Assembly (NCBI RefSeq): GCF_000336615.1
Contig: NZ_AOLW01000006.1
Span: 186,001 to 250,000, forward strand
Origin: Haloarcula amylolytica JCM 13557
GTDB taxonomy: Archaea > Halobacteriota > Halobacteria > Halobacteriales > Haloarculaceae
DNA: 64,000 nucleotides
Direction: 5' to 3'
Below the pieces are notes generated by a model. It searched no databases and was not told the origin of the DNA. It saw only the letters and a program-made list of their open reading frames with translations. Positions 34,496 to 43,457 of the stretch are shown here, one piece after another (the stretch's first letter is position 1; each line of letters opens with the position of its first letter). Position numbers and translations under genes: made by a program.

Positions 34496-35220
34496 CGGGA
34501 GAACAGGCCGTCGTCCTCGAAGGTCAGGCCGAGGTCGACATCAAGCAGGTCCTCGGCCATCGCAGCGACGGTCGGTGCGACATCGGAATCGGGGTCCGTC
34601 GCAAGTGGTCTGGACGCGCCCGCGCCGATGTGCGGAACCGTGTGTGCGGCGTCCTCGACGGGTTCGCTGTCATCGCCGTGGACACGCGTCGCGACGACGG
34701 CAGAGGCCGGCGCACCGATGTCTCGAAGCCGGCCCTGCTGTCTCGGAAGGAGGTCGCCGCCGCGCCGGCTGGCTGGCACCACGAGCGCCCGCCGCTGTGC
34801 GGTCGTGGCAGCGGCGACGCCCTGATTCGACGCAATCGGCGGCACGTCGAGCAGGACGTGGTCGTAGCGACCGGCCACCTCCTCGATAACCCGTTCGAGC
34901 GTCTGTGCGCTCTCGGCCGTTTTCGCCCGCGCGAGGCGCTCGAACGGCGCGTGGGCCGGACAGAGCGCGACCCGCCCGTCGGCGTCGATATCCCACTCGA
35001 ACAGCGCGTCGTCGACCGGCACGTCGCCGACGGCCACCGCAGTCACGTCGGCGTCGAGCCGCCCGTCGACGTACGTTGCCAGCCCCTGCGTGCCGAAGGC
35101 CGCGTCGACGACGGCGACGGACCGCCCACCCCGGGCCAGCGTCGCCGCCGTTTCGACTGTCAGCCTGGTCGTTCCAGCCCCACCGGTACACCCCACGAAC
35201 GCGAGCGTCGGAACCCCCAT
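34492..35220 (-). CDS. ParA/MinD-like protein with altered Walker A
   Basis: A 242-residue member of the SIMIBI ATPase class (ParA, MinD, flagellar/chemosensory relatives). The N-terminal loop reads GCTGGAGTTR (residues 10-19). The usual deviant Walker A is KGGxGKT, but here the loop Lys is replaced by Thr and the signature Lys by Cys or Thr. The switch region (VAVVDAAFGTQGLATYVDG) and YDHVLLDVPP (Walker B) are kept. Without the lysines it may bind but not hydrolyse ATP, or act as a regulator. No parB-like partner is adjacent. Confidence 0.7.
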   Translation of the reverse strand: MGVPTLAFVGCTGGAGTTRLTVETAATLARGGRSVAVVDAAFGTQGLATYVDGRLDADVTAVAVGDVPVDDALFEWDIDADGRVALCPAHAPFERLARAKTAESAQTLERVIEEVAGRYDHVLLDVPPIASNQGVAAATTAQRRALVVPASRRGGDLLPRQQGRLRDIGAPASAVVATRVHGDDSEPVEDAAHTVPHIGAGASRPLATDPDSDVAPTVAAMAEDLLDVDLGLTFEDDGLFSR

Positions 35221-35262
35221 GCGTCGCTGTTGGATTATCTTTCGATAAAAAGATACGGAATT

Positions 35263-35691
35263 TTACGCCTGCTCGGCCACGATGTCGTCCTCGATGTCGT
35301 CTAGTTCGTCGTCGGAGAGGTCAGGACGGTCGGTGACCAGCGCGTGGATCGGCCGGCCGCCGTCGTCTTCGAACCGCGGGACGATGTGGCCGTGGACGTG
35401 CGGGACTTCCTGGCCGGCCGCCTCGCCGTTGTTGAACGCGACCGTGCTGGCGGGGGCGTCGACGGCCGCCTCGACGGCGGGGACGAGTTCGTGCAGGGTC
35501 GACAGCACCTCGCCCGCCACGTCAGCCGGCGTGTCGTTCAGCCGTTCGTGGTGGGCCTTCGGGATGACGAGCGTGTGCCCCGGCGAGAGGGGATTTGCAT
35601 CGAGGAACGCGAACACGGTGTCGTCCTCGTAGACGGTTCGGCTCGGGATGTCACCGGCGACAATCTGGCAGAAGATGCAGTCCTCGCTCAT
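35263..35691 (-). CDS. hit: HIT-family nucleotide hydrolase
   Basis: A 142-residue histidine-triad protein. The triad HVHGHIVPRF is intact (about residues 98-107). It starts MSEDCIFCQIVAGDIPSRTVYEDD, which includes the Cys pair (Cys5, Cys8) of the Hint type, usually zinc-binding. Others of the family hydrolyse AMP-lysine or dinucleoside polyphosphates; the substrate here is not known. The gene ends 42 bases before the ParA-like gene start on the same strand. Confidence 0.9.
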   Translation of the reverse strand: MSEDCIFCQIVAGDIPSRTVYEDDTVFAFLDANPLSPGHTLVIPKAHHERLNDTPADVAGEVLSTLHELVPAVEAAVDAPASTVAFNNGEAAGQEVPHVHGHIVPRFEDDGGRPIHALVTDRPDLSDDELDDIEDDIVAEQA

Positions 35692-35725
35692 GGTCGTCCC
35701 TGTGTCCGGCGGTCACAAGAAGGTT

Positions 35726-36376
35726 CTAGGTGTCATCGACACTGGTGACCGTGTCGGCGATGGCCGCCGTGTACTCGTCGTAACTGTAGCCCAGCCGCGA
35801 GAGCCAGACCTCCTGATACGAGGGGTGGAGCAGCGGGACCACGGGAACGCTCAGCGCCTCGCTCTGCAGCGGGTCGAGCATGCTGTCGAGAAACCCGTCG
35901 AGGCTGTCGTCGTCCAGCGCCAGCACGGTCTTCGTCGCGTGCTTGCCGGTGGTCAGCACCGCCGCTGGCTCGATTGCTTCGACTTCCTCGACGAGGGAGG
36001 GGCGGCAGTTCGCCAACTCCGCGTCGGTCGGGTCGCGGTTCTCCGGCGGATGGCACTTCACGGCGTTGGTGTAGTAGCAGTCGTCGTGGCCGAACCCGGC
36101 GTCGGCGAGCACCTGCCGGATTTTCCGGCCGGAGCGCCGCGAGGTGTAGGCCATCCCGGTCAGGTTGCCGCCCCGCCAGTGCTCGGCCTCGGGGTCCCCG
36201 TCGGCCGGGGCTTCGCCGACTACTACGAGATCGGCCGACAGCGGTCCGTTGCCCCACGAGATGCAGGTCCGGCTCTCGGCGAGTTCGGGACAGCGCTGGC
36301 AGTCTTCCGCGAGGGCGTTTCGCTCCGCTCCCTCCGGCAACTCTGGCACGTTCGGTGTGAGGGCTGTGAAGGGCAA
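35726..36376 (-). CDS. udg: Uracil-DNA glycosylase, family 4-like
   Basis: Removes uracil from DNA, protecting against cytosine deamination. Four Cys for a 4Fe-4S cluster are present (Cys26, Cys29, Cys108, Cys124). The active-site motif is VVVGEAPADGDPE (residues 52-64), and the DNA-intercalating loop is VPLLHPSYQ near the C-terminus. At 216 residues it is close to the family's 200-220. The start MPFTALTPNVPE follows no obvious ribosome site. It stands alone between the HIT gene and a divergent small gene. Confidence 0.87.
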   Translation of the reverse strand: MPFTALTPNVPELPEGAERNALAEDCQRCPELAESRTCISWGNGPLSADLVVVGEAPADGDPEAEHWRGGNLTGMAYTSRRSGRKIRQVLADAGFGHDDCYYTNAVKCHPPENRDPTDAELANCRPSLVEEVEAIEPAAVLTTGKHATKTVLALDDDSLDGFLDSMLDPLQSEALSVPVVPLLHPSYQEVWLSRLGYSYDEYTAAIADTVTSVDDT

Positions 36377-36453
36377 ACCGGTGGCGGTCAGCGCACGATT
36401 CAGTCGTCACCCGGCACAAAACGTTTGTCGGTGGCCGCTATCACAACGCGTGT

Positions 36454-36624
36454 ATGCCCTCCTACGAATACAAGACGCTCGATGTCGATACCGGGATGTT
36501 CGGCAGCAGTAGCGTCCCGACAGACGAACTGAACGACCTCGGCGCGGACGGCTGGGAAGTCGTCGCGCCGATAACCGAAAACAGCGGGCAGACGGCCGGC
36601 TTACTCCTCCAGCGCGAGCGCTAA
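36454..36624 (+). CDS. DUF4177-like protein, 56 aa
   Basis: A 56-residue protein (MPSYEYKTLDVDTGMFG, then LNDLGADGWEVVAPI and TAGLLLQRER). The pattern of a first strand YEYK, the central LGADGWE and a final strand fits DUF4177, small proteins of unknown function. It lies alone between the glycosylase gene and ileS. Length and conserved Gly-Trp-Glu make it likely real. Confidence 0.75.
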   Translation: MPSYEYKTLDVDTGMFGSSSVPTDELNDLGADGWEVVAPITENSGQTAGLLLQRER

Positions 36625-36711
36625 CCGTCGCCGCGGGGTTGCCGACTGCACTGTCTGAACGGCACACACACAATCGATTGTCCTTTATTGCCGGCGGCGG
36701 ATGGAACGGGT

Positions 36712-39700
36712 ATGGAACGTTTCGCCGCTGTCGACGACCAGTACGACCCCGAGGACGTGGAGGACGGCGTCTTCGAGTACTGGGACGACGTCGACGCCTA
36801 CGAGCAGACGAAGGCCCACCGGGCCGACGGCGAGGACTACTTCTTCGTCGACGGACCGCCCTACACCTCCGGCGCGGCCCACATGGGGACGACATGGAAC
36901 AAGACCCTGAAGGACTGTTACATCCGCTACCTGCGGATGCAGGGCTACGACGTCACCGACCGACCGGGCTACGACATGCACGGCCTCCCCATCGAGACCA
37001 AAGTCGAGGAGCGACTCGACTTCGAGAACAAGAAGGACATCGAACGCTTCGGCGAGGAGAACTTCATCGAGGAGTGCAAGGACTTCGCCGAGGAGCAACT
37101 CGAAGGCCTCCAGACGGATTTCCAAGACTTCGGCGTCTGGATGGACTGGGACGACCCCTACAAGACGGTCAACCCCGAGTACATGGAGGCCGCCTGGTGG
37201 GGCTTCCAGCAGGCCCACGAACGCGGGCTGGTCGAGCAGGGCCAGCGCTCCATCAACCAGTGCCCGCGGTGTGAGACCGGCATCGCCAACAACGAGGTTG
37301 AGTACCATGACGTGGGCAAGCCGTCGATTTATGTGAAATTCCCTCTATCGGAGCAGGAAGGCAGCCTGGTCATCTGGACCACGACCCCGTGGACCATCGT
37401 CGCCAACACCTTCGTTGCCGTCGACGGCGACCTCGACTACGTGGGCGTCGACGCTGAGAAAGACGGCGAAACCGAGCGGCTCTACGTCGCCGAGGCCTGC
37501 GTCGAGGACGTGCTGAAAGCCGGCCGCTACGACGACTACGAGGTCGTCGAGGAACTCACAGGCGAAGACATGGTCGGCTGGGAGTACGACCACCCGCTGG
37601 CCGAGGAAGTGCCGGACCACGCCCAGGGCGAGGGCTCCGGGCAGGTCTACACCGCTGACTACGTCGAGGCCGACCGCACGGGCCTCGTCCATTCCGCGCC
37701 CGGCCACGGTGAGGAGGACTTCGAGCGCGGCCAGGAACTCGGCCTCGAAATCTTCTGCCCGGTCGGCAGCGACGGCGTCTACACCGACGATGCCGGGAAG
37801 TACGCCGGCACGTTCGTCCGCGACGCCAACGACACGGTCATCGACGACCTCGACGACAACGGTTTCCTGCTCTCAAGTGAGGAGGGCCACACCGTCCGCG
37901 AGGGGCAGTGCTGGCGCTGTGACACCGACATCGTCCGCATTGTCACCGACCAGTGGTTCATCACGGTCACGGACATCAAGGACGAACTGCTGGCCAACAT
38001 CGAGGACAGCGAGTGGTACCCTCAGTGGGCGCGGGACAACCGCTTCCGTGACTTCGTCGAGGACGCGCCGGACTGGAACGTCTCGCGGCAGCGCTACTGG
38101 GGCATTCCGATTCCCATCTGGCTTCCCGAAGAGTGGAATGGCTCGATGGACGATGCCATCGTCGTCGGCGACCGCGAGGAACTCGCCGAGCGGGTCGACC
38201 AGGACATCGACCCCAAAACCGTTGACCTGCACAAGGGCACAGTTGATGACCTCACCATCACCGAGGACGGCACGACCTACACCCGCGTCGGCGACGTGTT
38301 CGACGTGTGGCTCGACTCTTCCGTCGCGACGTGGGGAACCCTGAACTACCCCGAACAGACGGAGGACTTCGATGAACTGTGGCCCGCCGACCTCATCATG
38401 GAAGCCCACGACCAGACCCGCGGCTGGTTCTGGTCCCAGCTGGGCATGAGCACCGCCGCGACCGGCGACATCCCGTACAAGCAGGTGCTGATGCACGGCT
38501 ACGCCAACATGCCCGACGGCCGCGGCATGTCCAAGTCCAAGGGCGTCCTCATCGACCCCCACGAGGTCATCGAGAAGCACGGCCGCGACCCGATGCGGCT
38601 GTTCCTGCTGTCGGTGACCGCTCAGGGCGAGGACATGAACTTCTCGTGGGAGGAGACCGCCGAGATGCAGCGGCGGCTGAACATCCTCTGGAACGTCGCC
38701 CGATTCCCGCTGCCGTACATGCGTGCGGATGACTTTGACCCAGAGGAAACGACGGTCGAGGACGTTCGGGAGGACCTCGAACTCGTCGACGAGTGGGTCC
38801 TCTCCCGGCTCCAGAGCGTGACCGAGGCGATGACCGACTCGATGGAGGACTTCGAGAACGACAAAGCAGTCGACGAACTGCTCGAATTCGTCGTCGAGGA
38901 CGTCTCCCGGTTCTACATTCAGGTCGTCCGCGAGCGGATGTGGGAGGAGGAGGACAGCGCCTCGAAGCAGGCCGCCTACGCCACGCTCTATCGCGTGCTC
39001 GAATCCGTGGCCGCGCTGTTCGCCCCGTTCACGCCGTTCGTGGCTGAGCAGGTATACGGCGCGCTCACCGGCGACGCCGGCCACCCGACGGTCCACATGT
39101 GCGACTGGCCCGAGGTCGACGCTGACCTGCACGACCCCGCACTCGAACGCGAGATCGAGGTCGTCCGCGAGGTCGAGGAAGCGGGCTCGAACGCCCGCCA
39201 GCAGGCCGAGCGCAAACTCCGCTGGCCCGTCACCCGCGTCGTCGTCGACGTCGACAGCGACGACGTGGCCGACGCGGTCCGCGCCCAGGAGGCCATCATC
39301 GCCGACCGACTCAACGCCCGCGCCGTCGAGGTCGTCGGCGCTGCCGATGAGTGGGGCGAACTCCAGTACTCCGCCGAGGCCGACATGAGCGAACTCGGCC
39401 CGGCCTTCGGCGACGACGCCGGCCGCGTCATGAACGCGCTCAACGAGGCCCGTGTCGCCGAGCAGTCACTCGACACCCTCGAAGGCACAGTACGCGAGGC
39501 GCTCGGTGAGGACATCGACCTCACCGAGGAGATGGTCGAGTTCCGCCGCGAGACCCCCGAGGGCGTCACCGGGACGGAGTTCGCTGCGCTCGATGGCGGC
39601 GGCGTCGTCTACGTCGACACGGCGCTCACCGAAGACATCGAGAGCGAGGGGTACGCCCGCGAGGTCATCCGCCGGGTCCAGGAGATGCGGAAAGACCTGG

Positions 39701-39915
39701 AGCTGGACATCGAGGCGCGCATTCTGGTGGACTTGGCTATCGACGACGAACGCGTGGACGACCTCGTACGCGAGCACGAGGACCTAATCAAAGAGGAGGT
39801 CCGCGCTGACGAACTCGGCAGCGTTGAGGACGGCCACCGCAAGACGTGGGACGTCGAAGGAACCGAGATGGAAATCGCGATAGCACCGGTCGCTACTGCT
39901 GAAGCGTCTGATTAG
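36712..39915 (+). CDS. ileS: Isoleucyl-tRNA synthetase
   Basis: Class I synthetase of 1067 residues charging tRNA-Ile. The HIGH-type motif is TSGAAHMGTTWNKTLKD (about residues 51-67). The editing domain includes WTTTPWTIVANTFVAV. The second catalytic motif reads RGMSKSKGVLIDP, with Gly where the family normally has the first Lys of KMSKS. QTRGWFWSQLG precedes it. The C-terminal half is the anticodon-binding and long tail region typical of archaeal IleRS. CTTTATT about 30 bases before the ATG is a good TATA box for a leaderless transcript. A hairpin with T-run follows the stop. Confidence 0.96.
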   Translation: MERFAAVDDQYDPEDVEDGVFEYWDDVDAYEQTKAHRADGEDYFFVDGPPYTSGAAHMGTTWNKTLKDCYIRYLRMQGYDVTDRPGYDMHGLPIETKVEERLDFENKKDIERFGEENFIEECKDFAEEQLEGLQTDFQDFGVWMDWDDPYKTVNPEYMEAAWWGFQQAHERGLVEQGQRSINQCPRCETGIANNEVEYHDVGKPSIYVKFPLSEQEGSLVIWTTTPWTIVANTFVAVDGDLDYVGVDAEKDGETERLYVAEACVEDVLKAGRYDDYEVVEELTGEDMVGWEYDHPLAEEVPDHAQGEGSGQVYTADYVEADRTGLVHSAPGHGEEDFERGQELGLEIFCPVGSDGVYTDDAGKYAGTFVRDANDTVIDDLDDNGFLLSSEEGHTVREGQCWRCDTDIVRIVTDQWFITVTDIKDELLANIEDSEWYPQWARDNRFRDFVEDAPDWNVSRQRYWGIPIPIWLPEEWNGSMDDAIVVGDREELAERVDQDIDPKTVDLHKGTVDDLTITEDGTTYTRVGDVFDVWLDSSVATWGTLNYPEQTEDFDELWPADLIMEAHDQTRGWFWSQLGMSTAATGDIPYKQVLMHGYANMPDGRGMSKSKGVLIDPHEVIEKHGRDPMRLFLLSVTAQGEDMNFSWEETAEMQRRLNILWNVARFPLPYMRADDFDPEETTVEDVREDLELVDEWVLSRLQSVTEAMTDSMEDFENDKAVDELLEFVVEDVSRFYIQVVRERMWEEEDSASKQAAYATLYRVLESVAALFAPFTPFVAEQVYGALTGDAGHPTVHMCDWPEVDADLHDPALEREIEVVREVEEAGSNARQQAERKLRWPVTRVVVDVDSDDVADAVRAQEAIIADRLNARAVEVVGAADEWGELQYSAEADMSELGPAFGDDAGRVMNALNEARVAEQSLDTLEGTVREALGEDIDLTEEMVEFRRETPEGVTGTEFAALDGGGVVYVDTALTEDIESEGYAREVIRRVQEMRKDLELDIEARILVDLAIDDERVDDLVREHEDLIKEEVRADELGSVEDGHRKTWDVEGTEMEIAIAPVATAEASD

Positions 39916-39917
39916 AA

Positions 39918-39950
39918 CAGCACGCGACCAGCGGGAGCGTGCTGCTTTTT
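39918..39950 (+). terminator. ileS terminator hairpin
   Basis: CAGCACGC (39918-39925) and GCGTGCTG (39937-39944) form an 8-bp stem around GACCAGCGGGA, followed by T5 at 39946-39950. It starts 2 bases after the ileS stop. Confidence 0.75.
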
Positions 39951-40038
39951 CGCCCACGTTTTTCGAGGAGCGGTTCGCGAGTATCGCGAGCGAACCCGAC
40001 GCTGAAAAAGGTGGATGCGGGATTACGATTGCGCCGTG

Positions 40039-40063
40039 CGAGGCCGACCAGCGGGAGGCCTCG
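40039..40063. repeat. Second hairpin with the identical loop GACCAGCGGGA
   Basis: CGAGGCC (40039-40045) and GGCCTCG (40057-40063) form a 7-bp stem around the same 11-base loop as the ileS terminator 113 bases upstream, although the stems are unrelated. It is not followed by a T-run. The flanks also share GAAGCGTC-x-GATTA with the ileS end. Confidence 0.6.
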
Positions 40064-40158
40064 GAACAGGCGAGCGGCGACTAAGAGGAGCCGCGAGCCG
40101 TGGCGGCTGCGGAAGCGTCGGATTAAGTCTGTTCACGGCACGGCCGGCCGCGAGGTGT

Positions 40159-41013
40159 CTACAACTGGTCTGCGACGACCGGCGCGGCGCTGACCTCGCT
40201 GACAGCGCGTTCCAGCGTGTCCGTCCCGTAAACTGCTTCGACGCCGGCGCTGTTGAGTTTCGTCAGGGCGTTGCTGGCGAGCATCGGGTGGACGCAACTG
40301 ACGAACACCCGCTCGGCGTCGCGGTCGCCGAGGACGCCGACGGACTCGCTCATCGTCGACCCGGTAGCGATGATATCATCGACCAGCACCACATCACGGC
40401 CCTCGACCGGCGCGTCGCTGGGGCTGATCTCGATGTCGCCGGTGTCGTAGTCCCGGTCCTTCTCGAAGAAGTCCGTCTCGCCCTCGCCGTATGCGTCCCG
40501 GACCGTCGTCGCGAGGGCGATTGCGCCCTCGTCGGGCGAGAGAAAGAGCGGGTCCGTCAGGTCCGCAGGCAGCGGGTCGGCGAGAACACTCGCCGCGTCG
40601 ACGTTGGTGGCTGGCACGTCGAAGAAATCGCAGACGGCCGGTTCGTGGGGATTTACGGTCAGTACGCGGTCAGTTCCCGTCGAGATGGCGCGGGCCATCG
40701 CCCGCGAGGAGACCGGCTCGCCGGGCTTGAACGCTTCGTCCTGGCGGGCGTAGCCCATGTACGGGATGACGGTGACGACCTCGCTCGCGCCGCTCTCGCG
40801 GGCCGCGTCCTGCAACTGGAGTAACTGCAGGTGCGCGTCGCTGTCGACGGTCGAGGCAACGACGACAGCGCGCTCGCCGGAGACTGTTTCGGGAACCCGG
40901 ACAACGTGTTCACCGTCCGGGAACCGCTCGTACTCGACCCGTCCCAGCCGCTCGCCCGTCGCCTCGGCGAGGGTCGCCGCGAACGCCTGCGTGTCCGCCC
41001 CGGGGATAATCAT
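40159..41013 (-). CDS. prs: Ribose-phosphate pyrophosphokinase (PRPP synthase), archaeal class III
   Basis: Makes PRPP from ribose 5-phosphate and ATP for nucleotide, histidine and tryptophan synthesis. The PRPP-binding loop VVLVDDIIATGSTMSES lies near residue 205. The ATP-binding flap region YMGYARQDEAFKPGEPVS and the start MIIPGADTQAFAATLAEATG fit the roughly 285-residue archaeal enzymes, which lack the allosteric site of class I. The ATG at 41013 was chosen because the conserved fold begins there; 24 residues more are possible upstream but look unrelated. Product 284 residues. Confidence 0.93.
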   Translation of the reverse strand: MIIPGADTQAFAATLAEATGERLGRVEYERFPDGEHVVRVPETVSGERAVVVASTVDSDAHLQLLQLQDAARESGASEVVTVIPYMGYARQDEAFKPGEPVSSRAMARAISTGTDRVLTVNPHEPAVCDFFDVPATNVDAASVLADPLPADLTDPLFLSPDEGAIALATTVRDAYGEGETDFFEKDRDYDTGDIEISPSDAPVEGRDVVLVDDIIATGSTMSESVGVLGDRDAERVFVSCVHPMLASNALTKLNSAGVEAVYGTDTLERAVSEVSAAPVVADQL

Positions 41014-41125
41014 GTGCGGTGGGTGGCTGTCCGGGCTAAACCTCTTTTCGATTCCGTAAGCGGGTGTGTCCCGTGAGACAGGCACGCGGCCGCTCGGCTC
41101 CGCCGGGCCGCGTCACCGCCGGGTG

Positions 41126-41941
41126 TCAGGCCACAGCGACGCCAACGACATCGGGGACGCCCAGCGAGCGCTGTCGCCAGCCGCCCTGTCCGTCGGCGGT
41201 CGCCTCGGCGGCGGTCGCGACGAGAAAGGTCCCGTTCTCGGTGATAGCGTAGGTGTCGTCGCCGTACGTCACGTCGACGACGCGTTCGGTCGCCGGCAAC
41301 GAACAGGGCTCCCACGCGCCGTTTGACAGTTCATACAGGCCGTCCGCCGCGGCAGCGTGGACGCGCTCACCGTCGCTTGCAACCGCCAGATGTCGGCCCG
41401 ACCGGACCTCGCTCCACTCGCCGTCGCTGTCGGCGCTCTCGCCGTCGTAGCGGTACAGCCCGCTCTCGGTCGCGGCGTAGTCGCCGGCCACATCGGCCAC
41501 GTCCACCAGGCCGAGTCGGTCGAGCGACGGCAGGGCGTACACGCCCTCGGCCGCGGCGAGGTGGTCGCCGTCGATGGCACGGACGTCCGCGATTTCGCCG
41601 ACGTCTCGCCACTCCCCGTCGTACCGAGCGACGCGGCCGTCGCCGGCTGCGAGCAGCCCGTCGCTGTCGTAGCCGACGGCGGTGGCCGGCCCGAACCCGG
41701 TCGGAACGAAGCCGTCGTCGGTCAACACGAGCACGTCCTCGTCGGTGGCGACCGCGACTTCGCCGCTTGCGCCGGCCACATCACGGGCATTGCACCGTTC
41801 GCTCAGGCTGAACCGCCCGATCTGGCCGCCGGCCGTCTCGACGCGGGTGACGCCCAGTCCTGACGCGACGTACGCGTGGGTCTCCGGACGTTTCGCCCCG
41901 TACATCCGCTTCTCGGACAGTGCGATGTCGTCGTCGCTCAC
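41126..41941 (-). CDS. HVO_0234-like beta-propeller protein
   Basis: A 271-residue protein with repeated short strands: VASGLGVTRVET, VAVATDEDVLVLTDDGF, GLLAAGDGRVARYDG, YAATESGLYRYDG, VHAAAADGLYELSNG. This is the pattern of a beta-propeller with about five to six blades. It corresponds to a haloarchaeal family of unknown function (HVO_0234-like, from memory). It starts with GTG at 41941, one base after the hemL stop, so it is coupled to hemL. A Met 11 codons further upstream lies inside hemL. Being cytoplasmic (no signal peptide), it could assist or regulate haem synthesis, but this is conjecture. Confidence 0.7.
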   Translation of the reverse strand: MSDDDIALSEKRMYGAKRPETHAYVASGLGVTRVETAGGQIGRFSLSERCNARDVAGASGEVAVATDEDVLVLTDDGFVPTGFGPATAVGYDSDGLLAAGDGRVARYDGEWRDVGEIADVRAIDGDHLAAAEGVYALPSLDRLGLVDVADVAGDYAATESGLYRYDGESADSDGEWSEVRSGRHLAVASDGERVHAAAADGLYELSNGAWEPCSLPATERVVDVTYGDDTYAITENGTFLVATAAEATADGQGGWRQRSLGVPDVVGVAVA

Positions 41942-41942
41942 C

Positions 41943-43280
41943 TCATATCGCCTCTTTGTATGCTTCGAGCGCATCCTCTATGTCTTCACCTGTGTGGGCA
42001 TCACAGATGAACTGTGACTCGAACTGGTTCGCCGTGAGGAACACGCCCTGGTCCTTCATTGCGGGCCAGAACAGCCGCTCCCACCGCTCGGTCTCGGCCT
42101 GTGTCACGTCGTGACCGGTCTTCGGACAGTAGTCGAAGCGCGGACAGGACTCCCGCTGCCGGCAGCCAGCCTCGCAATGTCCGTCGAAGGAATCCGGGCC
42201 GTCACGGGTGAAGATGACCTTGAACATCGAATCCCGGCCGACGACGGTGTACTCGGGGGCCTGGTCCTCGAGGATGTCCTGGAGGCCCGCCCGGAGCCGT
42301 TCGCCGAGGTCGTTGACGTGATCGTATACGTCGTGTTCAGCTGCATACCGCAGCGTCTCCAGGCCGGCCGCCATCGTCACGGGGTGGCCAGAGAACGTTC
42401 CGGACTGGAACACATCGCCAGCGGGGGTGAACTGCTCGATGATTTCGCTTTTGCCGCCGATGGCCCCGACCGGGAAGCCGCCGCCGATGATCTTCCCGAA
42501 GGTGGTGATGTCGGGGTCGATGTCGAACGCGCCCTGGGCACACTGGAGGCCGCCGACGCGGAAGCCGGTGATGACCTCATCGAAGATGAGCAGGGACCCG
42601 TGGTCGTCACACAGCTGTCGGAGCGTGTCGTGGTAGCCCTCGACCGGGTGGACGATGCCGTAGTTCCCGAGGATAGGTTCGGTGAGAACGGCCGCGATAT
42701 CGTCGCCGTGTTCCTCGAACACCTCGTGGGCGGCTTCCTCGTCGTTGAACGGCACGGTCAGCGTGTGTTCGGCGAAGCTCTCGGGGATGCCGGGACTGGA
42801 CGGGGCGGTGTGGTCTCCCTCGCCCTCGACCAGCGTGGACTCCTGTGCGCCGTGGTAGCCGCTCTGCATCACGACGATTTTGTCCCGCCCCGTGTAGCCA
42901 CGAGCCAGGCGGACCGCCGAGACTGTGGCCTCGGTCCCGCTGTTGACGAACCGGAGCATCTCGACGCTGGGGACGTGCCGGGTGACGAACTCGGCCAGTT
43001 CGACCTCGACTTCGGTGGGTGCGCCGTACATCGGCCCCTCAGCGGCGTGTCGCTGGATGGCTGACTGGACCTGCTCGGGCAGGCTGTGGCCCAGCAGCAG
43101 CGGACCATAGCCCATGACGAAATCGATGTATCGGTTCCCGTCGGCGTCGATGACGTGCCCGCCGTCCCCTTTCTCGACGAAGAACGGGTAGGGCCGTGTC
43201 GCTCGCACGGAGGAGTTGACGCCGCCAGACAGCACCGACAGGGCGCGGTCATACAGCGCTCGCGACTGCTCGTGGTTCAT
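41943..43280 (-). CDS. hemL: Glutamate-1-semialdehyde 2,1-aminomutase
   Basis: Makes 5-aminolevulinate, the first committed precursor of haem, siroheme and cobalamin. The Schiff-base Lys263 is in [15 protein letters not shown], the PLP-contacting Asp in [13 protein letters not shown]. The start [20 protein letters not shown] is the family's usual N-terminus, so the Met 18 codons upstream is not used. Unusual is a Cys-rich insertion at residues 369-385 (C-x3-C-x5-C-x5-C) replacing a short loop near the C-terminus; it could bind zinc or a cluster. Product 445 residues. hemB lies 19 kb away on the same strand. Confidence 0.95.
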   Translation of the reverse strand: MNHEQSRALYDRALSVLSGGVNSSVRATRPYPFFVEKGDGGHVIDADGNRYIDFVMGYGPLLLGHSLPEQVQSAIQRHAAEGPMYGAPTEVEVELAEFVTRHVPSVEMLRFVNSGTEATVSAVRLARGYTGRDKIVVMQSGYHGAQESTLVEGEGDHTAPSSPGIPESFAEHTLTVPFNDEEAAHEVFEEHGDDIAAVLTEPILGNYGIVHPVEGYHDTLRQLCDDHGSLLIFDEVITGFRVGGLQCAQGAFDIDPDITTFGKIIGGGFPVGAIGGKSEIIEQFTPAGDVFQSGTFSGHPVTMAAGLETLRYAAEHDVYDHVNDLGERLRAGLQDILEDQAPEYTVVGRDSMFKVIFTRDGPDSFDGHCEAGCRQRESCPRFDYCPKTGHDVTQAETERWERLFWPAMKDQGVFLTANQFESQFICDAHTGEDIEDALEAYKEAI

Positions 43281-43381
43281 ACGCTGCCGTTTGACCGCTG
43301 TCAGAAAGAAACTGTTGTTAGCTCGCGGTCCCACCGACCTAGTGGACGGATGTCATGCGTTCACCGGTAAAATAAATATTT

Positions 43382-43401
43382 CGTAAAGAGTCACTGTTAT
43401 A
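43382..43401 (+). promoter_or_regulatory. nas element upstream of nasA
   Basis: CGTAAAGAGTCACTGTTAT (43382-43400) matches 16 of 19 bases with the element before narK. It ends in a TATA-like TTATA, 57 bases before nasA. A control site for nitrogen regulation combined with the core promoter is likely. Confidence 0.5.
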
Positions 43402-43457
43402 CGGTGCGTATTCATCTATGTAATTACGATAATGGCATCCGAACGTACTGCGATATC

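Noticed and set aside
40064..40158. Possible remnant of a duplicated ileS end
   Set aside because: Only the short GAAGCGTC-x-GATTA and the shared hairpin loop match; the rest does not align with ileS.
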